This document shows, piece by piece, positions 24,941 through 33,887 of a stretch of DNA of 43,041 nucleotides. Position numbers and translations under genes: made by a program. The notes under the pieces were generated by a model. That model was not told the origin of the DNA and did not search any database. It worked only from the letters and a program-made list of their open reading frames with translations. The first letter of the stretch is position 1; each line of letters opens with the position of its first letter. The stretch spans positions 1 to 43,041 of the forward strand of contig NZ_QWFA01000022.1 of the NCBI RefSeq assembly GCF_003501885.1. Reading direction: 5' to 3'. Source of the DNA: Streptomyces globisporus (lineage in GTDB: Bacteria; Actinomycetota; Actinomycetes; Streptomycetales; Streptomycetaceae).

Positions 24941-25732
24941 GTGCGCGCCTCCCTCATCCAGATCGCAGTAGACCCGGACGAATCCGTCGAGGCCCGCAGG
25001 GTCCGAGCGGCGTCCCTGGTGGTCGCCCAGCGCGGCGCCGACCTGGTGGTTCTTCCCGAACTCTGGCCGGTCGGGGCGTTCGCCTACACCGCCTTCGAGG
25101 CGGAGGCCGAGCCGCTGGAGGGCCCCACGCACGAGGCGATGGCGAAGGCGGCGGCCGAGGCCGGTGTCTGGCTCCACGCGGGCTCCTTCGTCGAGCGCGC
25201 GGATGACGGCACCCTCTACAACACCAGCCTGGTCTTCTCGCCCGAGGGCGAGCGCTCGGCCGCCTACCGCAAGATCCACCGCTTCGGCTTCGACCAGGGC
25301 GAGGCGGTGATGATGGGCGCGGGCGATGAGCTGGTGACCGTCGCCCTGCCGGACACCACCCTGGGCCTCGCCACCTGTTACGACCTCCGTTTCCCCGAGC
25401 AGTTCCGGGGGCTTGTCGATGCGGGCGCCGAGACGCTCGTCGTCGCGGCGGGCTGGCCCGAGCGCCGCCGCTCCCACTGGACGCTCCTGGCGCAGGCCCG
25501 CGCCGTGGAGAACCAGGCGTACGTGCTCGCCGTCGGCACGGCGGGCACCCACGGCGACATCCAGCAGGCCGGCCACAGCATCGTCGTCGACCCCTGGGGC
25601 GAGGTGCTGGCACAGGCGGGCGCGGACGAGGAGGTCCTGACCGTCGAGCTGGACCCGGACAAGGTACGCGCGACCCGGGACCAGTTCCCGGCCTTGAAGG
25701 ACCGCCGCCTGGGGCTCCCGTCACCGCTCTGA
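24941..25732 (+). CDS. carbon-nitrogen hydrolase, nitrilase superfamily (omega-amidase-like)
   Basis: This 263-residue cytosolic amidase has the complete nitrilase triad: Glu40 in VVLPELW, Lys111 in YRKIH and Cys146 in LATCYDLRFPE. The sequences resemble the Nit1/Nit2/YafV branch that hydrolyses omega-amides such as 2-oxoglutaramate or deaminated glutathione. GTG 24941 begins MRASLIQIAV, the expected first strand. TTGACG (24910-24915) could be its -35, and AGGA (24927-24930) a distant ribosome-binding site. The gene ends 67 bases before the second parS site. Substrate preference is inferred only from family resemblance. Confidence 0.9.
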   Translation: MRASLIQIAVDPDESVEARRVRAASLVVAQRGADLVVLPELWPVGAFAYTAFEAEAEPLEGPTHEAMAKAAAEAGVWLHAGSFVERADDGTLYNTSLVFSPEGERSAAYRKIHRFGFDQGEAVMMGAGDELVTVALPDTTLGLATCYDLRFPEQFRGLVDAGAETLVVAAGWPERRRSHWTLLAQARAVENQAYVLAVGTAGTHGDIQQAGHSIVVDPWGEVLAQAGADEEVLTVELDPDKVRATRDQFPALKDRRLGLPSPL

Positions 25733-25779
25733 TGGCGCCGCGGCGGCGCTGAGAGGGCACCCCGGCGTCGTCCGAGGAA

Positions 25780-25833
25780 CCCCGGCGGCCTCCGTCCACG
25801 TTTCACGTGAAACAACGGGCCGCAGCGCCGGGG
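25780..25833. other. extended dyad centred on parS, possible bidirectional terminator
   Basis: CCCCGGCG (25780-25787) and CGCCGGGG (25826-25833) are complementary, and their axis falls exactly on the parS axis (between 25806 and 25807). The intervening arms pair poorly. It lies in the gap between two convergent genes, where a terminator would be expected and no better hairpin is seen. Confidence 0.5.
25800..25813. promoter_or_regulatory. parS centromere site 2 (ParB binding), GTTTCACGTGAAAC
   Basis: This is a perfect 14-bp palindrome, flanked by C on the left and the consensus A on the right. It lies in the 107-base gap between the convergent amidase and LURP-one-like genes, outside any coding frame. 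Confidence 0.94.
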
Positions 25834-25839
25834 CGGGGC

Positions 25840-26331
25840 TCAGCCCTCGTTCTCCTTGTCCGCCAGGACGATCACGCACATCGCCACGGCGATGAGCAGC
25901 GCGGTGTCCGCGTCGTCCCGGACGACGTCGATGCCGTAGGTGTCCCGGAGGGTCAGCCAGCGGCGCGAGATCTGGGCCAGCAGCTCGCCGTCGTACTCGA
26001 TGGCGAACTCGCGGTCCAGGATCTTGCCGCTGACATCCAGTTCCGTACCGTCCACCAGCGTCACCCGGTAGTGGTTGCGGAGCAGTGACAGCCGCTTGCG
26101 CTTGACCTTGGCCAGCTCCTCGCCGCCGCGCTCGATGAGCATCGTGTCGCGCAGGCTGACCAGCTTCTGTCGCAGCTCGACCAGAACCCGGCCGTCGGCG
26201 TCCTTCAGCTCGAAGGTGTCGCGCAGCCGCATCGCCTTGCCGTCGACCAGGAAGACCTTCCGGCCCCCGTCGTCCTCGATCCAGTAGTCGTCGCCGATGG
26301 CGAACAGCCGCTCACGTACGAGAAGTCTCAT
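25840..26331 (-). CDS. LURP-one-related (Tubby C-terminal-like) protein
   Basis: This 163-residue protein consists of a 12-strand-barrel-type repeat pattern typical of LURP-one-related/DUF567 proteins: LFAIGDDYWIEDDGGRKVFLVDGK, FELKDADGRVLVELRQKLVSLRDTMLIERGGEELAKVKRK, then RVTLVDGTELDVSGKILDREFAI and DTYGIDVVRDDADTALLIAVAMCVIVLAD. The hydrophobic C-terminal helix corresponds to the buried Tubby helix. These proteins may bind phosphoinositide-like or other membrane ligands, but bacterial members have no established role. ATG 26331 begins MRLLVRERLF. Only 64 bases separate it from the divergent NHL gene. Family recognition is good; function is unknown. Confidence 0.85.
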   Translation of the reverse strand: MRLLVRERLFAIGDDYWIEDDGGRKVFLVDGKAMRLRDTFELKDADGRVLVELRQKLVSLRDTMLIERGGEELAKVKRKRLSLLRNHYRVTLVDGTELDVSGKILDREFAIEYDGELLAQISRRWLTLRDTYGIDVVRDDADTALLIAVAMCVIVLADKENEG

Positions 26332-26395
26332 GGGGCACAGGTTCCCCCGGGGCCCGGCGGAATGCGCGCAGGCCGGGACGGTGTTGACTGGTGAC

Positions 26396-28213
26396 ATGGC
26401 AACACGTGCACGCGTTCGCGCCCCCGAACTCATCGGCAAGGGCGGCTGGCTCAATACAGGCGACCAGCAGTACACCCTCGCTGACCTGCGAGGGCGCATC
26501 GTCATCCTCGACTTCTGGACGTTCTGCTGTGTGAACTGTCTGCATGTCCTGGACGAGCTGCGCGAGCTGGAGGAGAAGCACCGCGACACCGTGGTGATCA
26601 TCGGCGTCCACTCGCCCAAGTTCGTCCACGAGGCCGAGCACCAGGCAGTCGTCGACGCCGTCGAGCGCTACGAGGTCCACCACCCCGTCCTCGACGACCC
26701 CGAGCTGGCCACCTGGAAGCAGTACGCCGTCCGCGCCTGGCCGACGCTCGTCGTGATCGACCCCGAGGGGTATGTCGTCGCCCAGCACGCGGGCGAGGGC
26801 CACGCGCACGCCATCGAGAAGCTCGTCGAGGAGCTGGAGGCCGAGCACGGGGCCAAGGGCACGCTCCGTCGGGGCGACGGCCCCTACGTCGCGCCCGAGC
26901 CCGTCGCCACGCATCTGCGCTTCCCCGGCAAGGCGCTGCTCCTGCCGGACGGCGGCTTCCTCGTCTCCGACACCACCCGGCACCGCCTGGTCGAGCTGGA
27001 CGCCGACGGCGAGACCGTACGCCGCCACTTCGGCACCGGCGAACGCGGGTTGAGCGACGGCGGCCCCGACGAGGCCCGGTTCAGCGAACCCCAGGGGCTC
27101 GCCGTGCTCCCGGACGGCCGCATCGCCGTCGCGGACACCGTCAACCACGCGATCCGCGCCCTTGACCTGACGACCGGGGTGACCAGCACCCTCGCCGGGA
27201 CCGGCCGCCAGTGGTGGCAGGGGACCCCGACCAGCGGCCCGGCGCGCGAGGTGGACCTCTCCTCGCCGTGGGACGTCGCCTGGTTCGGTGACCGGCTGTG
27301 GATCGCCATGGCGGGCGTGCACCAGCTGTGGACGTACGACCCGCAGAGTGCGACCGTACGCGTCGCCGCCGGGACCACCAACGAGGGCCTGGTCGACGGA
27401 CCGGCCGCCGAGGCCTGGTTCGCCCAGCCGTCCGGGCTCGCCGTCTCCGCCGACGGGGAGCGGCTCTGGGTCGCCGACTCGGAGACCTCCGCGCTGCGCT
27501 GGGTCGACCGCGACGAGCACGTCCACACCGCCGTCGGCACCGGCCTCTTCGACTTCGGCCACCGGGACGGGGCGGCCGACCAGGCGCTCCTGCAGCACCC
27601 GATCGGCGTGACCGCGCTGCCCGACGGGTCCGTCGCGATCAGCGACACGTACAACCACGCCCTGCGCCGGTACGACCCGGCGTCCGACGAGGTCACCACG
27701 CTGGCCACCGATGTCCGCGAGCCCAGCGACGCGGTGCTGGTCGACGGCGATCTCGTCGTCGTCGAGTCGGCCCGCCACCGGCTGACCCGCCTCCGGCTGC
27801 CCGAGGAGGCGGTCCAGGTCGCCGACCAGGCGCACCGCACCCAGCGGACCGCGACCGGCATCGCCCCGGGCACCCTCCGCCTCGACGTGGTCTTCCAGGC
27901 GCCCGCGGGGCAGAAGCTGGACACCCGCTACGGGCCCTCGACCCGGCTCCTGGTCTCGGCCACCCCGCCCGAGCTGCTGGCGGACGGCTCCGGCGCGGGG
28001 ACCGACCTCGGGCGCGATCTGGTCCTCGCGGACGGGGTCACCGAGGGCGTGCTGCACGTCTCCGCGATGGCGGCGTCCTGCGACGACGACCCGGCCAACG
28101 AGTACCCGGCCTGCCATGTGCACCAGCAGGACTGGGGGGTGCCGGTCCGCGTCACCGCGGAGGGCGAATCCCGGCTGGCACTGGTGCTCGCCGGGATGGA
28201 CAGCCCCTCGTGA
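26396..28213 (+). CDS. NHLRC2-like thioredoxin-fold / NHL-repeat protein
   Basis: This 605-residue protein has the three-part layout of NHLRC2: an N-terminal thioredoxin-like/TlpA domain (about 1-150), a six-bladed NHL beta propeller (about 165-480, with repeated PxGLAVLPDGRIAVADTVNHAIR-type blades) and a small C-terminal beta domain (about 490-605). The redox motif is C45-V-N-C48 in FWTFCCVNC, with an extra Cys44, as in the animal homologue. No signal peptide is seen, so it is cytosolic. ATG 26396 follows TTGACTGGTGAC without a clear Shine-Dalgarno. It is divergent from the LURP-one-like gene. Redox or scaffold roles are inferred; no bacterial function is established to my knowledge. Confidence 0.88.
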   Translation: MATRARVRAPELIGKGGWLNTGDQQYTLADLRGRIVILDFWTFCCVNCLHVLDELRELEEKHRDTVVIIGVHSPKFVHEAEHQAVVDAVERYEVHHPVLDDPELATWKQYAVRAWPTLVVIDPEGYVVAQHAGEGHAHAIEKLVEELEAEHGAKGTLRRGDGPYVAPEPVATHLRFPGKALLLPDGGFLVSDTTRHRLVELDADGETVRRHFGTGERGLSDGGPDEARFSEPQGLAVLPDGRIAVADTVNHAIRALDLTTGVTSTLAGTGRQWWQGTPTSGPAREVDLSSPWDVAWFGDRLWIAMAGVHQLWTYDPQSATVRVAAGTTNEGLVDGPAAEAWFAQPSGLAVSADGERLWVADSETSALRWVDRDEHVHTAVGTGLFDFGHRDGAADQALLQHPIGVTALPDGSVAISDTYNHALRRYDPASDEVTTLATDVREPSDAVLVDGDLVVVESARHRLTRLRLPEEAVQVADQAHRTQRTATGIAPGTLRLDVVFQAPAGQKLDTRYGPSTRLLVSATPPELLADGSGAGTDLGRDLVLADGVTEGVLHVSAMAASCDDDPANEYPACHVHQQDWGVPVRVTAEGESRLALVLAGMDSPS

Positions 28214-28225
28214 CCGCTTGACGGA

Positions 28226-28948
28226 TCAGAACTCGTCGGCGCCGTTGCGCAGTTCGGTGGTCCAGTAACCGGTGGCCCACTTCTGCGGGTTGACGGCGAG
28301 GCCCTCGGCGGCGGGCGACTTCACGACCACCGTGCCGCCGCCGTTGGCCTTCAGCGTGACCGTGAACTCCTTCACGGTCTCGGTGATCTCCTTCCGGCCG
28401 CCCTCGGACATGCGCACCGCGACATAGGCGGACTGGCCGGGCTCCAGGATCACCGGGGCCTGCGGCTTGCTCTTGGCGACGGGCGGGACGATGCCCCGCG
28501 CGTTGTCCAGGAAGTGGATGTGCGGGTACTCCTTCATCTCGCAGCTCGCGCCGGAGGTGTTCTTCGCGGAGAGCGTGAGGTGGGTGTAGGGCGGGCCGTC
28601 CTGACGCTCGGCGGTGATGTTCAGGCCCTTCGCCGTGCAGAGGGCGACGGCGGCCTTGTCGGACGTGCCGCCGGTGGTTCCGGAACCGCCGGAGCCCTTG
28701 GCCGCGCCCGCGGGCTGAGCGGTGCCGGTGGAGCCCTTGGTGCCGGTCACCGCCGCGTCGTCGGCGGCCTTCTCGGATCCGGCGTCCTTCCCGGACCCGG
28801 AGGTCGACGCGGCGGTGGTCGCGGAGCTGTCGGCCACCCCCTCCGAGCGGGTGCCGGAGCCGTTGTCGCCGCAGGCGGTGAGGGTGAGCGCGAGGGCGGC
28901 CGTGGTCGCGGCGGCCAGGACGGTGGTGCGGTTGCGGAAGGTACGCAT
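28226..28948 (-). CDS. lipoprotein with DUF4232-like domain
   Basis: This 240-residue exported lipoprotein has a Tat/Sec-like basic N-terminus, a hydrophobic stretch and the lipobox LTAC with Cys26 as the predicted lipidated residue. A Gly/Ser/Thr/Ala-rich flexible linker (about 27-98) leads to a C-terminal beta domain (about 100-240) with CTAKGLNITA, LTLSAKNTSGASCEMKEYPHIHFLD and AYVAVRM, the pattern of DUF4232. Two cysteines in the domain could form a disulfide. ATG 28948 has GGGGGA six bases upstream. It is convergent with the NHL gene. Function unknown; probably a cell-surface binding protein. Confidence 0.88.
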   Translation of the reverse strand: MRTFRNRTTVLAAATTAALALTLTACGDNGSGTRSEGVADSSATTAASTSGSGKDAGSEKAADDAAVTGTKGSTGTAQPAGAAKGSGGSGTTGGTSDKAAVALCTAKGLNITAERQDGPPYTHLTLSAKNTSGASCEMKEYPHIHFLDNARGIVPPVAKSKPQAPVILEPGQSAYVAVRMSEGGRKEITETVKEFTVTLKANGGGTVVVKSPAAEGLAVNPQKWATGYWTTELRNGADEF

Positions 28949-29112
28949 GGAAATTCCCCCGGGGAGACGGTGAGGCGGACGCCCGGTCGAGGCGCCCTGC
29001 CCGCGAAGTGCTGACGGGAACGACTCTGCCCGCCGCCGCTCACGTATCGCTGCCGTCCCGCTGACGTACGGCTGATGCCCGGCGCGGCGACGACAAACCG
29101 CAGGTCAGCCGG

Positions 29113-32013
29113 TCAGCCCTCGGCAGTGAGCCGTCGGAGCGCCTCGTCGTACCGCCGGCGGTACTCCGTCCGCGCCGACACCCGCAGCAGCGCCTCCAGC
29201 GCCCGTACGGCCCCGTCGTCGTAACCGGCCTCCTCCGCCTCCCGCGCGGCCCGGTCCAGCAGCCGGATGCCGTCCTCCTCCTCGCCCAGCGCGAGGTGCG
29301 CCTCGCCGCAGACCGCCAGCAGCAGCGACCGGCGCACCGCCTCTTCGTGCTCGGGGCCCAGATCGAGCGCGGTCCGCGCACAGGCCAGCGCCTCCCGCGG
29401 GCGGTGCGCGGTGAGCTGCATCCGTGCCAGGTGCTGGAGCGCGAGCATCTCGGTGTGCCGGTCCTCCTCCTCGCGGGCCAGCTCCACGGCACCGGTGCAG
29501 TTCTCCGTCGCGGTGGCCGGCTCGCCCAGTTCGGCCTGGACGACGGCCAGGTTGATCAGCGCGGTCGCCTCGCCCAGCGGGTCGCCGGCCTCGCGGGCGA
29601 GCACCGGTGAGCGCTCCAGCACGGCGGCGGCCTCCGATGTCCGGCCCTCCTCCGTCAGCACCCAGCCCAGCAGGGTGAGCACCCGCGACTCGGCGTACGC
29701 GTCCTTCCCGGCGCGAGCCGCTTCCAGGGCCAGCTCCAGCACGGGCGCCCAGTTGTCCCGTACCCGCCACACCACCTGCGGCCACTGGAGCAGGATGATC
29801 CGCCAGGTCCGGTCCGCCAGCCCCGCCTCCCGCGCCGCCACGGCGGCCAGGGCCAGGTTCTCGCGCTCGGCCGCCAGCCAGCGCATCGCCTCCGCGCGGT
29901 CGGCGAAGTCCCGTACGGCGACGGGCCGGCGGTAACCGTCCGGGAGCACGAAGCACGGCTCGCCGCCGGGCTCCGCCGTGTCGGCGGCCGCCAGCGCGGT
30001 GGCGATGCAGTGGTCGAGCACCCCGGTGAGAGCGTCGTGCGCGGACGCCGGGTCGAGGCCGCGCGCGTACAGGCGCACCAGGTCGTGCAGGACCCACCGG
30101 CCCGGAGCGGTCTCGGTGACGAGGTGGGCGGCGGCGAGGCGCTCCAGCGCAGCCGCCGCGGCGACCGGATCCGTCCCCGCGAGCGCGGCGGCCGCGTACG
30201 GGTCGAAATGGCCGCCGGGATGGTGCCCGAGCCGCGCGAACTGGTGGACGGCCTCCGGTGGCAGGTGCTGGACGGTCAGCCGCAGCGAGGCCGCGACGCC
30301 TGTGTCGTCCACGTCGAGATACGCCAGCCGGCCCCGCTCGTCGGCCAGTTCGTCGGCGAAGGCGGCCAGCGTCCAGCGCGGCCGTCCAGCCAGCCGGGCC
30401 GCGGTGACGCGCAGCGCGAGGGGCAGCCCGCCGCAGAGTTCGGCGAGGCGGCGGGCCGCCACCGGTTCCGCGAGCACCCGCTCCTCCCCCAGCACCCCCG
30501 CGAGCAGTGCCGTGCCGTCGTCGGCCTCCAGCGTGTCGAGCGGGACGGGCCGGGCGGCGTCCGAGGCGATGAGCCCCTCCAGCCGGTGCCGGCTGGTGAC
30601 CAGCGTGACGCAGTCGCTGCCGCCCGGCAGCAGCGCACGGACGGTGGCGGAGTCACGGGCGTTGTCGAGGACGACCAGCACCCGGCGCCGGTCGGTCAGG
30701 GAGCGGAAGAGCGCGGCGGCTGCCGGGGCGGACTCCGGGACCCGGCGCGGCGCGACGCCGAGCGCGAGCAGGAACTCCCGCAGGACGTCGATGAGCGCGC
30801 TCTCGCCAGCCTCGCTGAACCCGCGCAGATCGGCGAAGAGACGGCCGTCCGGGAAGAGCGCGCCGCTGCGGTGCGCCCACTGGAGCGCCAGCGCGGTCTT
30901 GCCGACCCCGGCCGGGCCCGTGACCAGACAGACGGGCGCCTCGCCCGCCGCCGCCCGCGTGAGCGCGGCCAGTTCGGCGCCCCGCCCGTGGAAGCCGCGC
31001 GGGGCCCGGGGGAGCAGGTCGACGGGGAGCGGTTCTCCGGGGTGCGGCGCGGGCGCGGCAGCCGACGGGCGCAGCGCGGCGCGGGACGCCACCGCACCGC
31101 GACCGCGCGCGGGCACGTCACCGGCGGCACCGGATGGACCGGCGGAGGCCGGGTCCGGGGACGCCGCACCGGACGGGGGCGCGGCGCCGACCGAGGCCGC
31201 CGGACGGGTCGGGGGCGGGGTCCGGACACCGGCCGGAGCCACCACGGGCCTCGGTCTCGGCTCGCCGCTCCCCGCGTCACCCCGCAGGATCAGCGCGTAC
31301 GCGTCGGCCAGTTCGTGGCCCGGGTCGATGCCCAGCTCGTCGGCGAGGAGCCGCCTCGTACGGTGGAATCGGTCCAGCGCCTCCGACTGGCGTCCCGCCC
31401 GGTACAGCGCCAGCACCAGCTCCGCGGCCAGCGACTCGCGCAGCGGATGGGCTGCGGTCTCCGCCGCCAGCAGAGCCGCGGCCCGGTGGTGTTCGCCGAG
31501 CATCCCGTACGTACGGGCCAGGTGCTCGACCGTCGCCAGCCGCGACTCCTCCAGGGAGTGCGCGGCCGCCCGGAGCGGCGGCCCGGTGAACGCCCCGCTG
31601 AGAGCCGGGCCCTGCCACAGCGACAGGGCCTCCTTCAGCATCAGCACGGTGTCCGCCGGGCCGCGCTGTTCCCGCGCCAGCATCAGCAGTTCCTCGAACC
31701 GCTGCGCGTCGATCAGTGTCTCCGGCACCCGCAGGACGTACGCGTCGCCGAGCGTGGCCAGCTCGACCCCGTACGCCTCCGCGTCCGCGCCCACCAACAG
31801 GGCGCGCAGCCGCGACACATGTCCCTGGATCACCCCGCGGGCCTGCAGCGGCGGTGTGTCGTCCCAGAGGGAGTCCGACAGACGGGCCACGGAGACCGGG
31901 GTGTTGGCGGACAGCAGCAGGGCGGCGAGCAGACTGCGGCGCTTGGCGGGCCCCAGCGGCAGCGGCCCCGTGAGCGTTTCGACGGAGACCGTGCCGAGCA
32001 GCCGGAACTCCAC
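29113..32013 (-). CDS. AfsR-type SARP regulator with NB-ARC ATPase and TPR domains
   Basis: This large pleiotropic-type regulator has 966 residues. The N-terminal OmpR-like DNA-binding domain (about 1-90, EFRLLGTVSVET...LLAALLLSANTPVSVARLSDSLW) and the bacterial transcriptional activation domain (about 95-245) define a SARP. A Pro/Ala/Gly-rich linker leads to an NB-ARC ATPase with Walker A GPAGVGKT (Lys372), Walker B RRVLVVLDNARD, a VTSRH sensor and GGLPLAL. Winged-helix and C-terminal TPR-like repeats end it. GTG 32013 is set by GAGGAG six bases upstream; the frame continues upstream without family resemblance. In AfsR, Ser/Thr kinase phosphorylation and ATP control DNA binding; two such kinases lie 17-20 kb away. 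No biosynthetic genes adjoin it. Confidence 0.92.
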   Translation of the reverse strand: MEFRLLGTVSVETLTGPLPLGPAKRRSLLAALLLSANTPVSVARLSDSLWDDTPPLQARGVIQGHVSRLRALLVGADAEAYGVELATLGDAYVLRVPETLIDAQRFEELLMLAREQRGPADTVLMLKEALSLWQGPALSGAFTGPPLRAAAHSLEESRLATVEHLARTYGMLGEHHRAAALLAAETAAHPLRESLAAELVLALYRAGRQSEALDRFHRTRRLLADELGIDPGHELADAYALILRGDAGSGEPRPRPVVAPAGVRTPPPTRPAASVGAAPPSGAASPDPASAGPSGAAGDVPARGRGAVASRAALRPSAAAPAPHPGEPLPVDLLPRAPRGFHGRGAELAALTRAAAGEAPVCLVTGPAGVGKTALALQWAHRSGALFPDGRLFADLRGFSEAGESALIDVLREFLLALGVAPRRVPESAPAAAALFRSLTDRRRVLVVLDNARDSATVRALLPGGSDCVTLVTSRHRLEGLIASDAARPVPLDTLEADDGTALLAGVLGEERVLAEPVAARRLAELCGGLPLALRVTAARLAGRPRWTLAAFADELADERGRLAYLDVDDTGVAASLRLTVQHLPPEAVHQFARLGHHPGGHFDPYAAAALAGTDPVAAAAALERLAAAHLVTETAPGRWVLHDLVRLYARGLDPASAHDALTGVLDHCIATALAAADTAEPGGEPCFVLPDGYRRPVAVRDFADRAEAMRWLAAERENLALAAVAAREAGLADRTWRIILLQWPQVVWRVRDNWAPVLELALEAARAGKDAYAESRVLTLLGWVLTEEGRTSEAAAVLERSPVLAREAGDPLGEATALINLAVVQAELGEPATATENCTGAVELAREEEDRHTEMLALQHLARMQLTAHRPREALACARTALDLGPEHEEAVRRSLLLAVCGEAHLALGEEEDGIRLLDRAAREAEEAGYDDGAVRALEALLRVSARTEYRRRYDEALRRLTAEG

Positions 32014-32108
32014 GGACGGCTCCTCTTCCGGGCGGTGCGCGCCCACGGTGGGGGCGCGGGATCCGTCCCAGAATATCGGGGCCCCCGCAGGGTCGTCGCC
32101 GCAGGTCG

Positions 32109-32330
32109 TCAGCGGTAGCGCTGCTCGTCGTCCTGGACGACGGTGGTGCTGGGCGGCACGACCATCCGGCGGCGCCGCGCGATGCTCATATAGACGAAGA
32201 CCCCGACGAGACCGACGAGCATCATGATCCAGCCGACCAGGTCGACGTTGACGGTGTCCATCTTCCAGTCGGTGGCGAACGCCAGGATCGCGCCCGCACC
32301 GATCAGGAGAATGCATCCTCCGAGTCCCAT
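32109..32330 (-). CDS. small two-helix membrane protein, DUF6458-like
   Basis: This 73-residue protein has two membrane helices (about 3-19, GGCILLIGAGAILAFAT, and about 27-48, LVGWIMMLVGLVGVFVYMS) joined by DWKMDTVNVD and followed by a basic IARRRR and a soluble tail. The pattern is that of the short actinobacterial DUF6458 proteins, whose role is unknown. ATG 32330 has a GGAGGCGGAATT leader. It lies 95 bases upstream of the SARP start on the same strand. Confidence 0.85.
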   Translation of the reverse strand: MGLGGCILLIGAGAILAFATDWKMDTVNVDLVGWIMMLVGLVGVFVYMSIARRRRMVVPPSTTVVQDDEQRYR

Positions 32331-32433
32331 GAATTCCGCCTCCTCGACCACCCGGTGCGTCCGGGCCGGTGTACGACTCGCGTACCCGGCCCGGCAACAA
32401 CCATGTGCACGGGGTTGGTTGGGCGTCTTGCGG

Positions 32434-33732
32434 TCAGCCGGCCAGGAACGCGGTGAGCGCGTTCGCCAGCAGATACGGGTCCTCAGCGCCGCACAGCTCA
32501 CGGGCGCTGTGCATCGAGAGGATCGCCACGCCGATGTCCACTGTCTGGATGCCGTGCCGGGCGGCGGTGATCGGCCCGATGGTCGTGCCGCAGGGCATCG
32601 CGTTGTTGGACACGAAGCTCTGCCACGGCACGCCCGCCTTCTCGCAGGCCGCGGCGAACACCGCACGGCCGCTGCCGTCGGTGGCGTACCGCATGTTGAC
32701 GTTCACCTTGAGGATCGGCCCGCCGTTGGCGACCGGGTGGTGCGTCGGGTCGTGCCGCTCCGCGTAGTTGGGGTGCACGGCGTGGCCGGTGTCGGAGGAG
32801 AGGCAGACGGTTCCGGCGAAGGCGCGGGCGCGGTCCTCGTACGTGCCGCCGCGCGCGAACACCGAGCGCTCCAGCACCGAGCCCAGCAGCGGCCCGTCGG
32901 CGCCGGTGTCGGACTGCGAGCCGTTCTCCTCGTGGTCGAAGGCCGCGAACACCGGGATGTACGGGATGTCGGCGTCGGCAAGTCCGGCGACGGCGGCCAG
33001 GGCGGCGGTCGCGGCGTGCACCGAGAGGAGGTTGTCCATCCGGGGCCCGGCCACCAGCTCGCGGTCCCGGCCGAGGTAGGAGGGCGGCTCGATGGCGTGC
33101 GGCATCAGGTCCCAGCCGGTGACGTCCTCCGCGTCGACCCCCGCCTCCTCGGCGACGAAGCGGATCAGGTCGCCCTCCTCCACATCGCCGAGTCCCCAGA
33201 TCGGCTGCATGTGCTTCTGACGGTCGAGTTTGAGCCCCTCGGTGTTGGCCGAGCGGTCCAGGTGGACGGCCAACTGCGGCACCCGCAGCAGCGCCCGGTC
33301 GATGTTGACCAGCCGGTGCGTGCCGTCGCGCAGCGAGATCCGCCCGGCCAGGCCCAGATCCCGGTCGAGCCAGGTGTTGAGCAGGGTGCCGCCGTAGACC
33401 TCGACGGCGATCTGGCGCCAGCCGTGCGCGCCGGTGTCGGGCAGCGGCTTCACCCGGAGGTTGGGGGAGTCGGTGTGCGCCCCCGCGATCCGGAACGGGG
33501 TGTGCGCCTCGGCGCCCTCCGGTACGTACCAGGCGACGATCGCCCCGCCGCGCAGCACGTACTTCCCGCCCGCCGAGCCGTCCCAGGCGGCGGTCTCCTC
33601 GACCTGCCGGAAGCCGGCCTCCTCCAGCCGGGCGGCGGCGTTGGCCACGGCGTGGTACGGGGACGGGCTGGCCGCCAGGAAGGTCATCAGGTCATCGGTG
33701 TGCGCACGGTCGAACCGGAGAGGGGAACTCAT
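32434..33732 (-). CDS. apeB: M18-family zinc aminopeptidase
   Basis: This is a cytosolic dinuclear metalloaminopeptidase of family M18 (aspartyl-aminopeptidase-like), 432 residues as usual for the family. Metal and catalytic segments are present: IAGAHTDSPNLRVKP, FDHEENGSQSDTGADG, DTGHAVHPNYAERHDP and the C-terminal VAILSMHSARELCG. It forms dodecameric particles in related species and clips N-terminal residues from peptides, aiding peptide recycling. ATG 33732 (MSSPLRFDRAHTDDLM) is preferred over GTG 33741 because GAAGAA lies between them. It is monocistronic, with a very strong terminator about 90 bases upstream closing the next gene. Confidence 0.93.
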   Translation of the reverse strand: MSSPLRFDRAHTDDLMTFLAASPSPYHAVANAAARLEEAGFRQVEETAAWDGSAGGKYVLRGGAIVAWYVPEGAEAHTPFRIAGAHTDSPNLRVKPLPDTGAHGWRQIAVEVYGGTLLNTWLDRDLGLAGRISLRDGTHRLVNIDRALLRVPQLAVHLDRSANTEGLKLDRQKHMQPIWGLGDVEEGDLIRFVAEEAGVDAEDVTGWDLMPHAIEPPSYLGRDRELVAGPRMDNLLSVHAATAALAAVAGLADADIPYIPVFAAFDHEENGSQSDTGADGPLLGSVLERSVFARGGTYEDRARAFAGTVCLSSDTGHAVHPNYAERHDPTHHPVANGGPILKVNVNMRYATDGSGRAVFAAACEKAGVPWQSFVSNNAMPCGTTIGPITAARHGIQTVDIGVAILSMHSARELCGAEDPYLLANALTAFLAG

Positions 33733-33818
33733 GTTCTTCACTGTAACGAGGACCCGGGGTCCGGTATCCGGTGACCGCGAGATCGGCCGCCCCGTCGCTC
33801 CCAGGTCCGCCGATCGTG

Positions 33819-33863
33819 CGACAGCGCCGCCGCCCGGACGGTCTCCGGGCGGCGGCGCTGTCG
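33819..33863. terminator. 20-bp perfect terminator stem after the acyl-CoA dehydrogenase
   Basis: The 33819-33838 arm (CGACAGCGCCGCCGCCCGGA) pairs fully with 33844-33863 around a five-base loop. It lies just past the acyl-CoA dehydrogenase stop on the minus strand and is among the most stable hairpins in the window. Confidence 0.92.
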
Positions 33864-33887
33864 GATGTGCTGAGCGGCTGCGAGGTC

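Noticed and set aside
29113..32013. A secondary-metabolite cluster signalled by the SARP regulator
   Set aside because: The neighbours are a lipoprotein, an aminopeptidase and a DUF6458-like protein; no biosynthetic enzymes are present.
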